A DNA stretch of 64,000 bases from Pannonibacter anstelovis (lineage in GTDB: Bacteria > Pseudomonadota > Alphaproteobacteria > Rhizobiales > Stappiaceae). The DNA is taken from contig NZ_JBAKBF010000013.1 in assembly GCF_036881715.1 (NCBI RefSeq), forward strand, positions 1-64,000, in the 5' to 3' direction. Every line of letters starts with the position of its first letter. Within the stretch, counting starts at the first letter, position 1. The position numbers were made by a program, and so were the translations under genes. The notes under the pieces were generated by a model that was not told the DNA's origin, searched no databases, and saw nothing but the letters and a program-made list of their open reading frames with translations. Below are positions 40,541 to 49,358 of the stretch, in pieces.

Positions 40541-41795
40541 GCTGTTGCCCCTCCGTGCCGTCATTACTGTTGTTCGCCTGAGAAGATGAGGAAGAGCTGC
40601 CACCCTGACCCTGCCCATCCTTGCTTCCGCCCATGGCCTCTCCGAACTGCCCCTGTGCCATCGCGCCACGGCCATCGCCGCTCGCCTGGCCCTGCGCCCC
40701 TTGCCCTGCCTGTGCGCCAGTCACCTGAAACGCCGGGCGGTCGTCGCCTGCTGCCTGAATGGTGATGCTGTCTGCCTTGTGGCCGGTGGCACGCATCATC
40801 TGGTCCAGCAGCTGCCGGTCCTGCTTCAGCAGTTCAACCGTGTCAGGATTGCTTGCCGTCATGACAACCTGAACGGTGTCGCCGGTGAGCTTCATCGTCA
40901 CCTTCACCGAGCCAAGTTCCATCGGCTGCAGCTGGATCTCCAGCATCTTCACCGATGGCGCATCCGGGCGGACGCGGAAACCGGCCGCAGCAGCGTCGCT
41001 GCGGGCCGTGTCAGGCTGCGGCGGCGTATTCAGTGCAGAAGCGATTGCGGTTCCGATCTGCTGCGCCGGAGACAGGCGCAAGGACGGCGCAAAATGCGTT
41101 TCTTCGCGCGTCACATTGATCTTGCCCATGCCTGCAGCAACCCTGAGAGCACCGGCATCATCCACCGGCTCCGCTTCGGCTGCGCCATCGGACCGGATCA
41201 GGCGGGAGATAAGACCAGCGTCATCCAGTCCGGCCAGATCCGCGCTGGTGGGCATCTGCGGGCCTGACGGCATGAATTGCCGCGCCTGGGGCTGGGGTGC
41301 AGCCTGCAGCTGAGACCGGACCACGCCTTCGGGCATGACGGGCTGCGCCGTCTGTGTCCATGGGCCGCCAAGCTCTGGCGCCCCCGTCCTTTGCTGGGTA
41401 GCAGCCGGCTGCCCCTGCGTGGCAGCCGCTAGGGCCGGAGCCATCTGTGCGGTGGCAGCGCCATCAGGCTGAACCAGCGCAGCCATCAGCGAGGCAGCAC
41501 CGCCCGGCTGCGCAGTGCCGTCTCCGGCATCCGGCTGGACAGGCACCTCGAACAGACCCGCCAGCAAATCCGGCAAGGCGGTTTCGCCTTGCGTCAGATC
41601 AGGGGCCGCTGTTGAAGCAGCCGCTGCCGGAGCCGGTGTCTGTTCACCGCCCTTTTCCTGCTTGCCGTCCTTTGGGCTCATCTTGCGCATGAGATCGGAG
41701 AAGCCATTGCCGCCCTCCTCCTGCGTACCTGCCTTGCTGGCTGCGGCGGGTGAAGCTGCTGCTGGCGCCGCCGCCGTGGCTGCAATCATGGCCAT
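40497..41795 (-). CDS. fliK: Hook-length control protein FliK (MotD)
   Basis: A 432-residue protein, largely Ala/Gln/Pro/Gly-rich and disordered. It has a conserved C-terminal FliK core (LEIQLQPMELGSVKVTMKLTGDTVQVVMTASNPDTVELLKQDRQLLDQMMRATG). The rhizobial protein first named MotD was later recognised as FliK, the secreted molecular ruler. ATG 41795 has a G-rich Shine-Dalgarno site; ATG 41789 is possible. The tail is Ser/Asn-rich. It starts two bases after the motC stop. Confidence 0.88.
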   Translation of the reverse strand: MAMIAATAAAPAAASPAAASKAGTQEEGGNGFSDLMRKMSPKDGKQEKGGEQTPAPAAAASTAAPDLTQGETALPDLLAGLFEVPVQPDAGDGTAQPGGAASLMAALVQPDGAATAQMAPALAAATQGQPAATQQRTGAPELGGPWTQTAQPVMPEGVVRSQLQAAPQPQARQFMPSGPQMPTSADLAGLDDAGLISRLIRSDGAAEAEPVDDAGALRVAAGMGKINVTREETHFAPSLRLSPAQQIGTAIASALNTPPQPDTARSDAAAAGFRVRPDAPSVKMLEIQLQPMELGSVKVTMKLTGDTVQVVMTASNPDTVELLKQDRQLLDQMMRATGHKADSITIQAAGDDRPAFQVTGAQAGQGAQGQASGDGRGAMAQGQFGEAMGGSKDGQGQGGSSSSSSQANNSNDGTEGQQHATAGDGRSGALYL

Positions 41796-41797
41796 GA

Positions 41798-43057
41798 TCA
41801 GAACCCCCCTTTTTGCTTGTTCATCAGATCTTCCGTCTGCTTCAGAAGCCGCTCGGCCTGCCGCATGACCGGCTTGCTCCAGGAGGCATCGGCTGGCGCA
41901 GGCAAGATGGCATAGGCACCGAACTCGCCGATCACACCGCGTGGCGGCTCGGGCCAATCGCGGACGTGATTGAGAACGATGTAAGCCGCATCCATCAAAT
42001 CCCGGTCCTGGGGCGTGAGGCTCTTGCGGTCGATCGACCAGAGCAACTGACGTGTATTCTGGATATCCTCGGGGCGCAGCGACACTGCCGCCTGATAGAG
42101 CTTCAGCTGGGTCTCGTCATAGGTTCCGGGCATAGCCAGCGGCATGGCCCGCTCGGAGGCCTTGCGGGCAATCGAAATATGGCCGCCCGCCACGGCCCGG
42201 CGGGCCAGGCGGAGATAGAAGCCGCGGCGCGTATCTTCATCGAATTCCGCCAGCAGACTTTCCAGCAAGGCAAAGCGGTCGTCGTCCTCGCTGAACCCCA
42301 GCGAGTCCAGCGCCAGTCCAAAGCGGCGGCGGAAGTCCCCCTCGTAGATCGAGCCGCGGAAGCGGCGCAGATAACGGATGGACAGCGACTGAAACCCCTC
42401 GATGTCACCCAGCTTGCCTGCGACAAAGACCTCGCGGCGCAAAGCCGCCTCTTCAACCAGCGTGCCGGGCATCAGCAGACGGGCGATGGCGAGCAGACGC
42501 ATCGCCTCCTTTGGATTATCTGCCACTTCCAGAGCCGAGCGCACCAGGGCAACCTGACCGCCCAGATTGGGCGCCATGTCCATAGGATCGTAGCCGGATA
42601 ACAAACGCCGGGCTTCTTCGGGCCGGCCATCCACATAGGCCAGCGCGCCGCGCATGAGGTCCTCCTCGACGGCGGGCGCAGCCTTCAGGGTCAAGAGCTT
42701 GCGGATAACATCGGGATGCCCGCCACTCAGCAGATGGATGACGGCGGCGCGTGCATTGCGGGCGTCTGCCCAGGTCGATGGCGGCGCTGCCAGAAACATC
42801 TCATTCATGTGCTGCAGAAGGGTGCGCTGAGCCAGATGGGCCTGGGTGTTGCCCTGCGCCACCTGTCCCTGCAGCATCTGCAGGGTCCGAACCATCTCGT
42901 AGGGCGCACTTGCCTGAGGCAGGGCCGCAACGTCCTGAGCCGCAGCCCGAGTGCCCGCCGCATCATGAGCAAGTCCGAAGGGCAGGACCAGAAAGAGGCT
43001 CAATGCCGCGTTGCGCACGAATGCGACGCTGCGGTCAGACGCGACCGGTCCCGCCAT
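41798..43057 (-). CDS. motC: Motility protein MotC
   Basis: A 419-residue periplasmic protein with an N-terminal signal (AFVRNAALSLFLVLPFGLAHDAAG) and alpha-helical repeats (LMRGALAYVDGRPEEARRLLSGYDP, then IRYLRRFRGSIYEGDFRRRFGLAL). MotC is restricted to Rhizobiales and near relatives, where it stabilises or opens the MotA/MotB stator through MotB. The start overlaps the motB stop (TGATG); GTG 43060 is an alternative. Confidence 0.92.
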   Translation of the reverse strand: MAGPVASDRSVAFVRNAALSLFLVLPFGLAHDAAGTRAAAQDVAALPQASAPYEMVRTLQMLQGQVAQGNTQAHLAQRTLLQHMNEMFLAAPPSTWADARNARAAVIHLLSGGHPDVIRKLLTLKAAPAVEEDLMRGALAYVDGRPEEARRLLSGYDPMDMAPNLGGQVALVRSALEVADNPKEAMRLLAIARLLMPGTLVEEAALRREVFVAGKLGDIEGFQSLSIRYLRRFRGSIYEGDFRRRFGLALDSLGFSEDDDRFALLESLLAEFDEDTRRGFYLRLARRAVAGGHISIARKASERAMPLAMPGTYDETQLKLYQAAVSLRPEDIQNTRQLLWSIDRKSLTPQDRDLMDAAYIVLNHVRDWPEPPRGVIGEFGAYAILPAPADASWSKPVMRQAERLLKQTEDLMNKQKGGF

Positions 43058-44487
43058 CACGCGCCCTCCTCCATCAGGAAGATCTCGATGCGCCTGTTTG
43101 CCGGCGCATAGGGATCATCCGTCTGCTTCAGCTCGCGGTCAGCATAGCCCTCGACGCGATCGATACGGCCGGCATCCACCCCGCCCCGCACCAGCATGTA
43201 AAGAGCCATGTGGGCGCGGGAGGTGGACAGGCGCCAGTTGTCATTGCTGGCCGACCGGAAGGGCCGAGCATCCGTGTGCCCGCGAATGATGATCTTGCCC
43301 GGACGGGACGACAGGACGGCACCGATCCGTTCCATCAGCTTCACAAGCTCCGGCCGCGGTTCTGCCGAGCCGACAGCGAACATGCCGAAGTTTTCTGCAT
43401 CCGTCAGGCTGATCAGGACACCGCCATCCTGCCTTGAGACTTCGATGCGGCTGGCCGTCTCGGCCAGAGGGCCATTGGCAGAAGAGGTGATCGCCTCGCG
43501 GATTTCAGCAGCAGCCGCTTCCGTGCTCGATGCGGCCTGTTCTGCCTCTGCCGTTTCAACTTTTGCCATCTCAGCTTTTGCAGGTTCCGGCGCCGCCGGT
43601 TTGGGCGCCTCTGCCACAGGAGTCTGCTGCGGCGCAGCAGCCACGGCTTCCGTCACTGTCACAGGCCCAACGCCCTCCTTCGGCTGCGGAAGGGCGGCCG
43701 CCGTCAGAGGGGCGTCCGGCTCGGTTTGCGGGACCTGTCCTGCAGCTGTGCCCTGTGGTTGAGCCGGAGCCTCACCTTCTTCACCGGTGGCCGGGGCCTC
43801 GAAGGCAACAGTGCCAATGGCTGTCTGACCTGTCACTGAAGCTGCCGGCCCGCCATCCTGCACCGAAGTCTTGCGGCCCGGGAGAAACTGCCAGTACATC
43901 GGATCAAACGGGTCTCGGAATGCATCACCGCCCTGAGCGCCTTCGGTCTGCTGCTGCCCGATGCCAACAGTTTCAGGCGCCACTCCGGCTTCCAGTTGAT
44001 CCCCAAGTGTGCCGACCAGCTGATCCAGAACAGCATAGGGGTCGCTGAAAAGCTGAGCTTCAGAGAGCGTCGGATTGAACTCCCCTGCCCTGCGGCCTGC
44101 AACAAGCCCCTCCCGCAATGGCATAGACCCGGTCGCATCGGAGCCGTTTGCAGCTCCGGGGCTGCCGTCCGGATCCGGCGTGGTCTCCATCTGCACATCG
44201 ATCTTGGCAGGATTGGTGATCTCCGGTCCAGGCACATCAGGATCGTTCAATCCCTTGCGGGTCTGGGTGGTGGAGGCCAGTTTCACCGGGTTGAAGTACT
44301 GGGCAACGCCCTTGCGCACACTTTCGTCCGTGACGTTGATCAGCCACATCACGAGGAAGAAGGCCATCATGGCGGTCATGAAGTCTGCGAAAGCAATCTT
44401 CCAGACCCCGCCCTTGACAGTATCGCTTTCAAGCGATGCGCGGCGGCGGACAATGATGATCTCGTTTGCCTGCAGACCTGCACTCAT
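43057..44487 (-). CDS. motB: Flagellar motor stator protein MotB
   Basis: A 476-residue stator protein, longer than enteric MotB. The single transmembrane helix carries the proton-binding D35 (FADFMTAMMAFFLVMWLIN). A long Ala/Pro/Gln-rich linker of about 250 residues follows, then a C-terminal OmpA-like peptidoglycan-binding domain (GKIIIRGHTDARPF, then GYADRELKQTDDPYAPANRRIEIF). The long linker is typical of rhizobial MotB, which interacts with MotC. It overlaps the FliH-like gene by four bases. Confidence 0.94.
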   Translation of the reverse strand: MSAGLQANEIIIVRRRASLESDTVKGGVWKIAFADFMTAMMAFFLVMWLINVTDESVRKGVAQYFNPVKLASTTQTRKGLNDPDVPGPEITNPAKIDVQMETTPDPDGSPGAANGSDATGSMPLREGLVAGRRAGEFNPTLSEAQLFSDPYAVLDQLVGTLGDQLEAGVAPETVGIGQQQTEGAQGGDAFRDPFDPMYWQFLPGRKTSVQDGGPAASVTGQTAIGTVAFEAPATGEEGEAPAQPQGTAAGQVPQTEPDAPLTAAALPQPKEGVGPVTVTEAVAAAPQQTPVAEAPKPAAPEPAKAEMAKVETAEAEQAASSTEAAAAEIREAITSSANGPLAETASRIEVSRQDGGVLISLTDAENFGMFAVGSAEPRPELVKLMERIGAVLSSRPGKIIIRGHTDARPFRSASNDNWRLSTSRAHMALYMLVRGGVDAGRIDRVEGYADRELKQTDDPYAPANRRIEIFLMEEGA

Positions 44488-45119
44488 TCTTCGGTCTCCC
44501 GCATCGTCTTGAGGCGCCTAAGCCAATCCGCCATCTGCGTCTCGATGATCGTGTCGCCAAGCACGGCCTGCAGTTCCGGCGTGTCGCCCTGCCGGACAGT
44601 GACGGAACCTGCCAGCGGCCCGAGCTGATGCATGACCCGGTCCAGGAGAGCGCTCGGTCCGCTGACCTCGAATACGGCAGACCGGCCGGTCAGAAGCTCC
44701 TGCAGCGTCGCGGAGAAGTGGCTGACTGCCTGGTCCCGGACGGCATGCTCCAGGAACGGCAGAAGCACCTGTTCGACAGCATCGGACATGCGGTGCGACA
44801 GGCTGGCCACGGCGTTGGCGATGCCATCGGAAAGCTGCCTTGCCTGCTCTTCCTCGAAAGCTTCACGCGCGGCGGCAGCCTCTGACCGGAGGGCGGTGAC
44901 CTGAACCTCCAGATCTTCTGCCGCAGCCAGGCGGGCTTCTTCCCGCCCGGCACGGACACCGCGCGCATATTCAGCGGCAAGCCGTTCTTCGATCGTGGGT
45001 TCCGGCGCACGTTCCACCACCGGCATCACTTCAGCCATGATGACTTCGGCACTGCTGAGATGCTGGAACACGGGACTCGAGAGCACCGGCAGGCGCGAGG
45101 CGATGGGTTTGGGGGTCAT
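44484..45119 (-). CDS. FliH-like flagellar protein
   Basis: A 211-residue protein with an Ala/Glu/Arg-rich helical middle (YARGVRAGREEARLAAAEDLEVQVTALRSEAAAAREAFEEEQARQL) and a compact C-terminal domain (VTVRQGDTPELQAVLGDTIIETQMADWLRRL). This layout and the position right after fliF fit FliH, the negative regulator and docking factor of FliI, though similarity is low as usual for rhizobial FliH. It overlaps fliF by one base and motB by four. Confidence 0.6.
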   Translation of the reverse strand: MTPKPIASRLPVLSSPVFQHLSSAEVIMAEVMPVVERAPEPTIEERLAAEYARGVRAGREEARLAAAEDLEVQVTALRSEAAAAREAFEEEQARQLSDGIANAVASLSHRMSDAVEQVLLPFLEHAVRDQAVSHFSATLQELLTGRSAVFEVSGPSALLDRVMHQLGPLAGSVTVRQGDTPELQAVLGDTIIETQMADWLRRLKTMRETEE

Positions 45120-46759
45120 CAGGCGCGCTCCGCCTCATACATCCACTGCTTCAGGATGGCAGCGGACTGTTCCTCATTCAGCTCGAGCAGGGATTCCAGC
45201 TTCTTGATCGGCGACTGGTTCATCTTGTTGGTCAGATCAGCCAGCAGCAGGGAGTGATCCGGCCCACCGAGAGCGGCCTGTCCGCCAAACTGCGCGGCCA
45301 GCGCTTCCGGAGAGCCATCCATTGCCATTTCGGCAATCTCGGCGGGCTTTTCCCGGCTCTGCGGGATCAGGACAGACAGCGCCGGACGCAGGCCGAACCA
45401 GATCAGCAGGCCGGCAACGCCCAGGATGGCGACGGCATTGATGACATTGCCCGACTGGCGGATCAGCAGCTCGGTAATCGACAGCGGCGGAGCGGCCTCC
45501 ATGTCCCGGGCACCGGCAAAGAACTCGACCACCGACACCTTGATGGAGTCGCCACGGTTCGCGCTGACACCGGCGGAGGAGGCGACCAGCTCCTGGATCT
45601 CTTTCAGCTGATCATCAATCTGGTTCTGATCGGGGTTGCCGCCAAGTGCCTCGATGAGACGAACCCGGTCCACCAGAACGGCGATGGACAGACGCTCCAC
45701 CTGATAGCCCTCCTGCGAGGTCTCGATCACCTTGGTGGAAATCTCATAGTTGACCGTCTCTTCACGGCGCTGGTTTTCCTCGCTGGAGCGCTCACCGCCA
45801 TCGGCCTGAACCTGCTCTTCCGGCAAGTTCTGCTCCACAGTCGTCGGAGTCTGGGTACTGGCGTTCTGCGAGGCCTCGCTCTGGCGGATGCTGCGGGTCG
45901 AGCGCTCAACGCGGGAGTCCGGATCAAAGATCGTCTCGGCGACGCGGCGCCGGTCCGTGTTGAGGGTCGCCGCGACACTGACCTGAAAATGATCAAGCCC
46001 GAGATAAGGCGTGAGGGTCTTGCGGATGCTTTCCTGGATGCGTGCACTGATGGCGCTCTCGAGACTGGCCATCTGGCCTGCGGATGCGTTGGCAGGATCT
46101 GCACCCGACGCCAGCAGGGTGCCGGAGGTATCGAGGACCGTCACTTTATCCGACGTCAGCCCCGGAACAGCTGCCGCGACAAGGTGCCGGATAGCGTCGG
46201 CCATCCGGACGTCATCAGGGCTGTCAGCGCGGATGACCACGGAGGCTGACGGCGGCTGCTGGTCGCGGCGGAAGGAGCCTTTTTCCGGCATCACGATATG
46301 AACGCGGGCGGCCCGCACACCCTGCATCAGCTGAATAGTGCGGGCCAGTTCGCCTTCAATGGCGCGCAGGCGGGTGACGTCCTGCATGAAGGATGTCAGC
46401 CCCAGCGACCCGAGATTGTCGAACAGCTCGTAACCGGTACCGGTGCCGCGCGGCAGGCCGCGTTCGGCCAGAAGCATACGGGCTCGCGGTGCGGAGCCGG
46501 GGGTCACGAGGACTGAAGTCCCGTCCTCGCTGACGTCAAAGAGAATGCCTGCGTCCTGAAGGGCCTGACCCATGCGGCTTACGTCGTCCCCTTCAAGACC
46601 GGTGTAAAGCGGCGTCATTTGCGGGCGGCTGAGATAGTAAGCCCCCAGGCCCACTGTGACGACCGTGGCAATGCCGATGAGCGCAAGGGCGATGAGGCGC
46701 CTGGCGCCCAGTTCCATGAGGTTTGCCCAGAGTTTTTCTGCATGTTCACGGCCCGGCAT
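45119..46759 (-). CDS. fliF: Flagellar MS-ring protein FliF
   Basis: A 546-residue protein with two transmembrane helices (ALIGIATVVTVGLGAYYL and VINAVAILGVAGLLIWFGL). The ring-building motifs are conserved: PLYTGLEGDDVSRMGQALQDAGI, GYELFDNLGSLGLTSFMQDVTRLRAIEGELARTI and ARVHIVMPEKGSFRRDQQPPSASVVI. The C-terminus, which binds FliG, is present. It heads the fliF-fliH-motB-motC-fliK-transglycosylase unit. Only about 90 bases separate it from the flagellin terminator. Confidence 0.97.
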   Translation of the reverse strand: MPGREHAEKLWANLMELGARRLIALALIGIATVVTVGLGAYYLSRPQMTPLYTGLEGDDVSRMGQALQDAGILFDVSEDGTSVLVTPGSAPRARMLLAERGLPRGTGTGYELFDNLGSLGLTSFMQDVTRLRAIEGELARTIQLMQGVRAARVHIVMPEKGSFRRDQQPPSASVVIRADSPDDVRMADAIRHLVAAAVPGLTSDKVTVLDTSGTLLASGADPANASAGQMASLESAISARIQESIRKTLTPYLGLDHFQVSVAATLNTDRRRVAETIFDPDSRVERSTRSIRQSEASQNASTQTPTTVEQNLPEEQVQADGGERSSEENQRREETVNYEISTKVIETSQEGYQVERLSIAVLVDRVRLIEALGGNPDQNQIDDQLKEIQELVASSAGVSANRGDSIKVSVVEFFAGARDMEAAPPLSITELLIRQSGNVINAVAILGVAGLLIWFGLRPALSVLIPQSREKPAEIAEMAMDGSPEALAAQFGGQAALGGPDHSLLLADLTNKMNQSPIKKLESLLELNEEQSAAILKQWMYEAERA

Positions 46760-46847
46760 TCGACACCCCTGTGCTAGGTCGATGAGATCGTGCCCCGACT
46801 ATCGCGGGTCTGGCTGGCGTGAGGCTTGCGGGCGCACAAAAGCAGAA

Positions 46848-46873
46848 AAGCCGCGCCCGGGAGGGCGCGGCTT
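46848..46873 (-). terminator. Rho-independent terminator of the flagellin gene
   Basis: AAGCCGCGCCC (46848-46858) pairs with GGGCGCGGCTT (46863-46873), loop of four. On the minus strand it is followed by TTTT. It lies about 30 bases past the flagellin stop. Confidence 0.92.
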
Positions 46874-46902
46874 CCTGTTTCAGGCCGGCTGGCGGCTTGA
46901 AA

Positions 46903-47820
46903 TCAACGGAACAGCGAGAGGATGTTCTGGCTGTTGGAGTTGGCGATGGACAGAGCCTGGATACCGAGCTGCTGCTGGACCTGGAGGGCCTGCAGACGGG
47001 TCGATTCAGCGTTCATGTCTGCGTCAACCAGCTGGCCGACACCACGCTCGATGGCATCGGTCAGGGCGGTCACGAAGCTCTTCTGGCCGTCGACGCGGCT
47101 CTTGACCGAGCCGATGAGGGTCGCTGCGTCGGCGATGTCCTGCAGAGCACCGTCAACGGCGGAGATCGTCTCTTCCAAGGTCGTCAGGTCGGCCGCGGAG
47201 TCCGTCAGAGCCGAGATGTTGATGGTCGAAACCTTAGCGGTGGTGCCGCCGACGGTACGATCTTTGTCGATGATACCAGACTGATCGGCGCTGTCGTACA
47301 GCTCGGTCTGGGTGATGTCGATCGTGATCGTGTCGATCGAAATCGTACCACCAGCGCGGCTGAACGAGCCCACGATGGACTTGGTGCCGTTATAATCAGC
47401 TGCACTAGAGTCGACCGACAGCCAGTTTTCACCGTTGAACACTGCCGAGTCGGCAATGGTCTTCAGCTGGCCCTGACGCTCGGTGATGTCTGCCTGGATC
47501 TTTGCACGGTCCACACCCGGCTGACGGGCAGCAACGAGCTTGGCCTTGATGTCGTCAACCAGTTCCTTGGCCTTGTCCATGGCGGTGTACTGCACGTCGA
47601 GGGTAGCAGCGCCAAGACCCAGGGCGTCCTTCACGGCCGACAGAGCCATGTTGTCGGAACGCATGGTGGTGGCGATGGACCAGTAAGCTGCGTTGTCCTG
47701 AGCGGTGGAAACGCGCAGGCCGGTCGAGATGCGGCTCTGAACCTGAGACATGGACGCATTGGTCTTGTTCAGGGTCTGCAGCGCCGTCATGGCGGAGGCG
47801 TTAGTCAGAAGGCTGGACAT
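46903..47820 (-). CDS. Flagellin
   Basis: A 305-residue filament subunit. The N-terminus (SLLTNASAMTALQTLNKTNASMSQVQSRISTGLRVSTAQDNAAYWSIA) and C-terminus (ESTRLQALQVQQQLGIQALSIANSNSQNILSLFR) form the conserved D0/D1 coiled coils; the variable middle is short. It is the only flagellin in this window, while many rhizobia have several. AAAGGGA lies eight bases before ATG 47820. It forms its own unit with a strong terminator, and its leader carries a palindrome. Confidence 0.97.
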   Translation of the reverse strand: MSSLLTNASAMTALQTLNKTNASMSQVQSRISTGLRVSTAQDNAAYWSIATTMRSDNMALSAVKDALGLGAATLDVQYTAMDKAKELVDDIKAKLVAARQPGVDRAKIQADITERQGQLKTIADSAVFNGENWLSVDSSAADYNGTKSIVGSFSRAGGTISIDTITIDITQTELYDSADQSGIIDKDRTVGGTTAKVSTINISALTDSAADLTTLEETISAVDGALQDIADAATLIGSVKSRVDGQKSFVTALTDAIERGVGQLVDADMNAESTRLQALQVQQQLGIQALSIANSNSQNILSLFR

Positions 47821-47893
47821 ATCTAGTCCCTTTCATATGGAAAGTTGAAGGGGACATACCGGGCTTTCACCGGTACAGCAGGACGGCATCATG

Positions 47894-47910
47894 CCTTTGA
47901 GCCTCAAAGG
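47894..47910 (-). promoter_or_regulatory. Perfect palindrome in the flagellin leader/promoter
   Basis: CCTTTGAG (47894-47901), C, CTCAAAGG (47903-47910), a perfect 8-1-8 palindrome 74 bases upstream of the flagellin start. A second small stem (ACCGG/CCGGT) lies closer to the gene. It may be a protein operator, or an mRNA stem seen by the FlbT system. Confidence 0.45.
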
Positions 47911-48027
47911 GTGGGCGGGCTCAACCTGCTGTGATATTCACGCTAGCGCTGCTGGCTTGCGTGAAGCTGACCAGAAGCTAGCACCACAAAAGCGGCGTTG
48001 CCAAGGGGCAAATCCAGGCGCCTCAAA

Positions 48028-48061
48028 CAAAAAAGGCACGGCGCAAGCCGCGCCATGCCTT
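48028..48061 (-). terminator. Rho-independent terminator of the flgB-fliP operon
   Basis: AAGGCACGGCGC (48033-48044) pairs with GCGCCATGCCTT (48050-48061) with one mismatch, loop AAGCC. On the minus strand the stem runs into TTTTTT. It lies about 20 bases past the fliP stop. Confidence 0.92.
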
Positions 48062-48081
48062 GAGTACCTCCACCGGCGATC

Positions 48082-48831
48082 TCAGAAGAACGACCGCACC
48101 AGGCTGCCCACCAGCAGATTCCATCCATCAATCAATACGAAAAACAACGCCTTGAACGGCAGGGCGATCACCGTGGGCGGCAGCATCATCATGCCCATGG
48201 ACATGGTGATGGTGGCAACGATCATATCGATCACAAGGAACGGCAGAACGATCAGGAAGCCGATCTCGAAGCCCCGGCGCAGTTCCGAAATCATGAAGGC
48301 TGGGATCAGAACCCGCAGCTCGACCTTGTCCGGCGTTGCGGAGGTTTCATTGGTCACACGGCCGGCGGCAAGGTCATCGAACAGCACCAGATCCGCCTCC
48401 CGCACCTGCGACAGCATGAAGTCGCGGAACGGATCCGTGATCCGCTCATAGGCAACCTCTTCGGTGATCTCGTTGGCCAGAAGCGGCTTGACGCCCTCGT
48501 TCCACGCCCGGTCGAAGGTGGGCGCCATGACATAGAAAGTCATGAACAGGGCAAGGGAAATCAGGATCAGGTTGCCCGGCGTCGTCTGCAGGCCGATGCC
48601 GGAGCGCAGAAACGACAAGGCGATGGCAAAGCGGGTAAAACTCGTCACCATGATGAGAATGCCCGGCGCAACCGACAGCACCGTGAGGAGTGCGATCACC
48701 TGTACAATGCGGCCGCTGGCGCTGGCCTCACCCGCTGGCAGCAGCGAGGACAGATCCGGCAGGGCCTGCGCACCGGCAGCAACAGTGCCAGCTAGCAGCA
48801 GAAGAATGGCGGTCAGCAGCCTGCGTGTCAT
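48082..48831 (-). CDS. fliP: Flagellar export protein FliP
   Basis: A 249-residue export-gate protein with a cleavable signal peptide (MTRRLLTAILLLLAGTVAAG) and about four further membrane segments. Family motifs are SFTRFAIALSFLRSGIGLQTTPGN and the C-terminal FEIGFLIVLPFLVIDMIVATITMSMGMMMLPP. It overlaps fliL by four bases and ends the ten-gene operon that starts at flgB. Confidence 0.96.
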   Translation of the reverse strand: MTRRLLTAILLLLAGTVAAGAQALPDLSSLLPAGEASASGRIVQVIALLTVLSVAPGILIMVTSFTRFAIALSFLRSGIGLQTTPGNLILISLALFMTFYVMAPTFDRAWNEGVKPLLANEITEEVAYERITDPFRDFMLSQVREADLVLFDDLAAGRVTNETSATPDKVELRVLIPAFMISELRRGFEIGFLIVLPFLVIDMIVATITMSMGMMMLPPTVIALPFKALFFVLIDGWNLLVGSLVRSFF

Positions 48832-49334
48832 TGCACCACCAGGGATTCAAGGATCAGCTCGCGCACCTTGCCGCCCGAGCGGGCCCGTGCTCTCTCATTG
48901 AGATCTTCACGCAGATGCTGAAGGCCTGCCGCTCCCTCGATCTGGGCCAGCGTGACAGTGCGCATGTAAGCCAGAACGTCTTCCTCAATGTAGCCAAGCA
49001 GGACGATCACATCATCGATGCCCTCCTGGTCGATCACGACCGAGGCCTGCAGCCGCACCCAGGCCTCCCGCGGAGCGGCCAGGTTGGTCACCAGCGGCTT
49101 GAGCTCCCTGAGCCTGACGGGCGCGAGATAAATCTGCTCCAGATCAGGCTCTTCCGGAGCGGTCGCGGCCTGACCGGCGACAGCCTTGCGGACCGTTTCC
49201 GTAAAGTGCAGGCCAGCGACGGCACCGATCCCCCCACCAAGCAGCGTCAGCAGAAGCAGGATCAGGATGAAGCTGCCGATGGAGCCGCCGGACGAGCCAT
49301 CGCGCCCGTCAGGATCATTGGCAAGATCAGCCAT
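48828..49334 (-). CDS. fliL: Flagellar basal-body protein FliL
   Basis: A 168-residue inner-membrane protein: cytoplasmic lead, one transmembrane helix (FILILLLLTLLGGGIGAVAGLHF), then a periplasmic stomatin-like domain ending HLREDLNERARARSGGKVRELILESLVVQ. FliL encircles and stabilises the stator. It lies between flgH and fliP as in Sinorhizobium. A divergent second FliL-like gene is at 29568-30026. Confidence 0.93.
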   Translation of the reverse strand: MADLANDPDGRDGSSGGSIGSFILILLLLTLLGGGIGAVAGLHFTETVRKAVAGQAATAPEEPDLEQIYLAPVRLRELKPLVTNLAAPREAWVRLQASVVIDQEGIDDVIVLLGYIEEDVLAYMRTVTLAQIEGAAGLQHLREDLNERARARSGGKVRELILESLVVQ

Positions 49335-49358
49335 GGAAACGCCTCCTCAACAGGCCCT

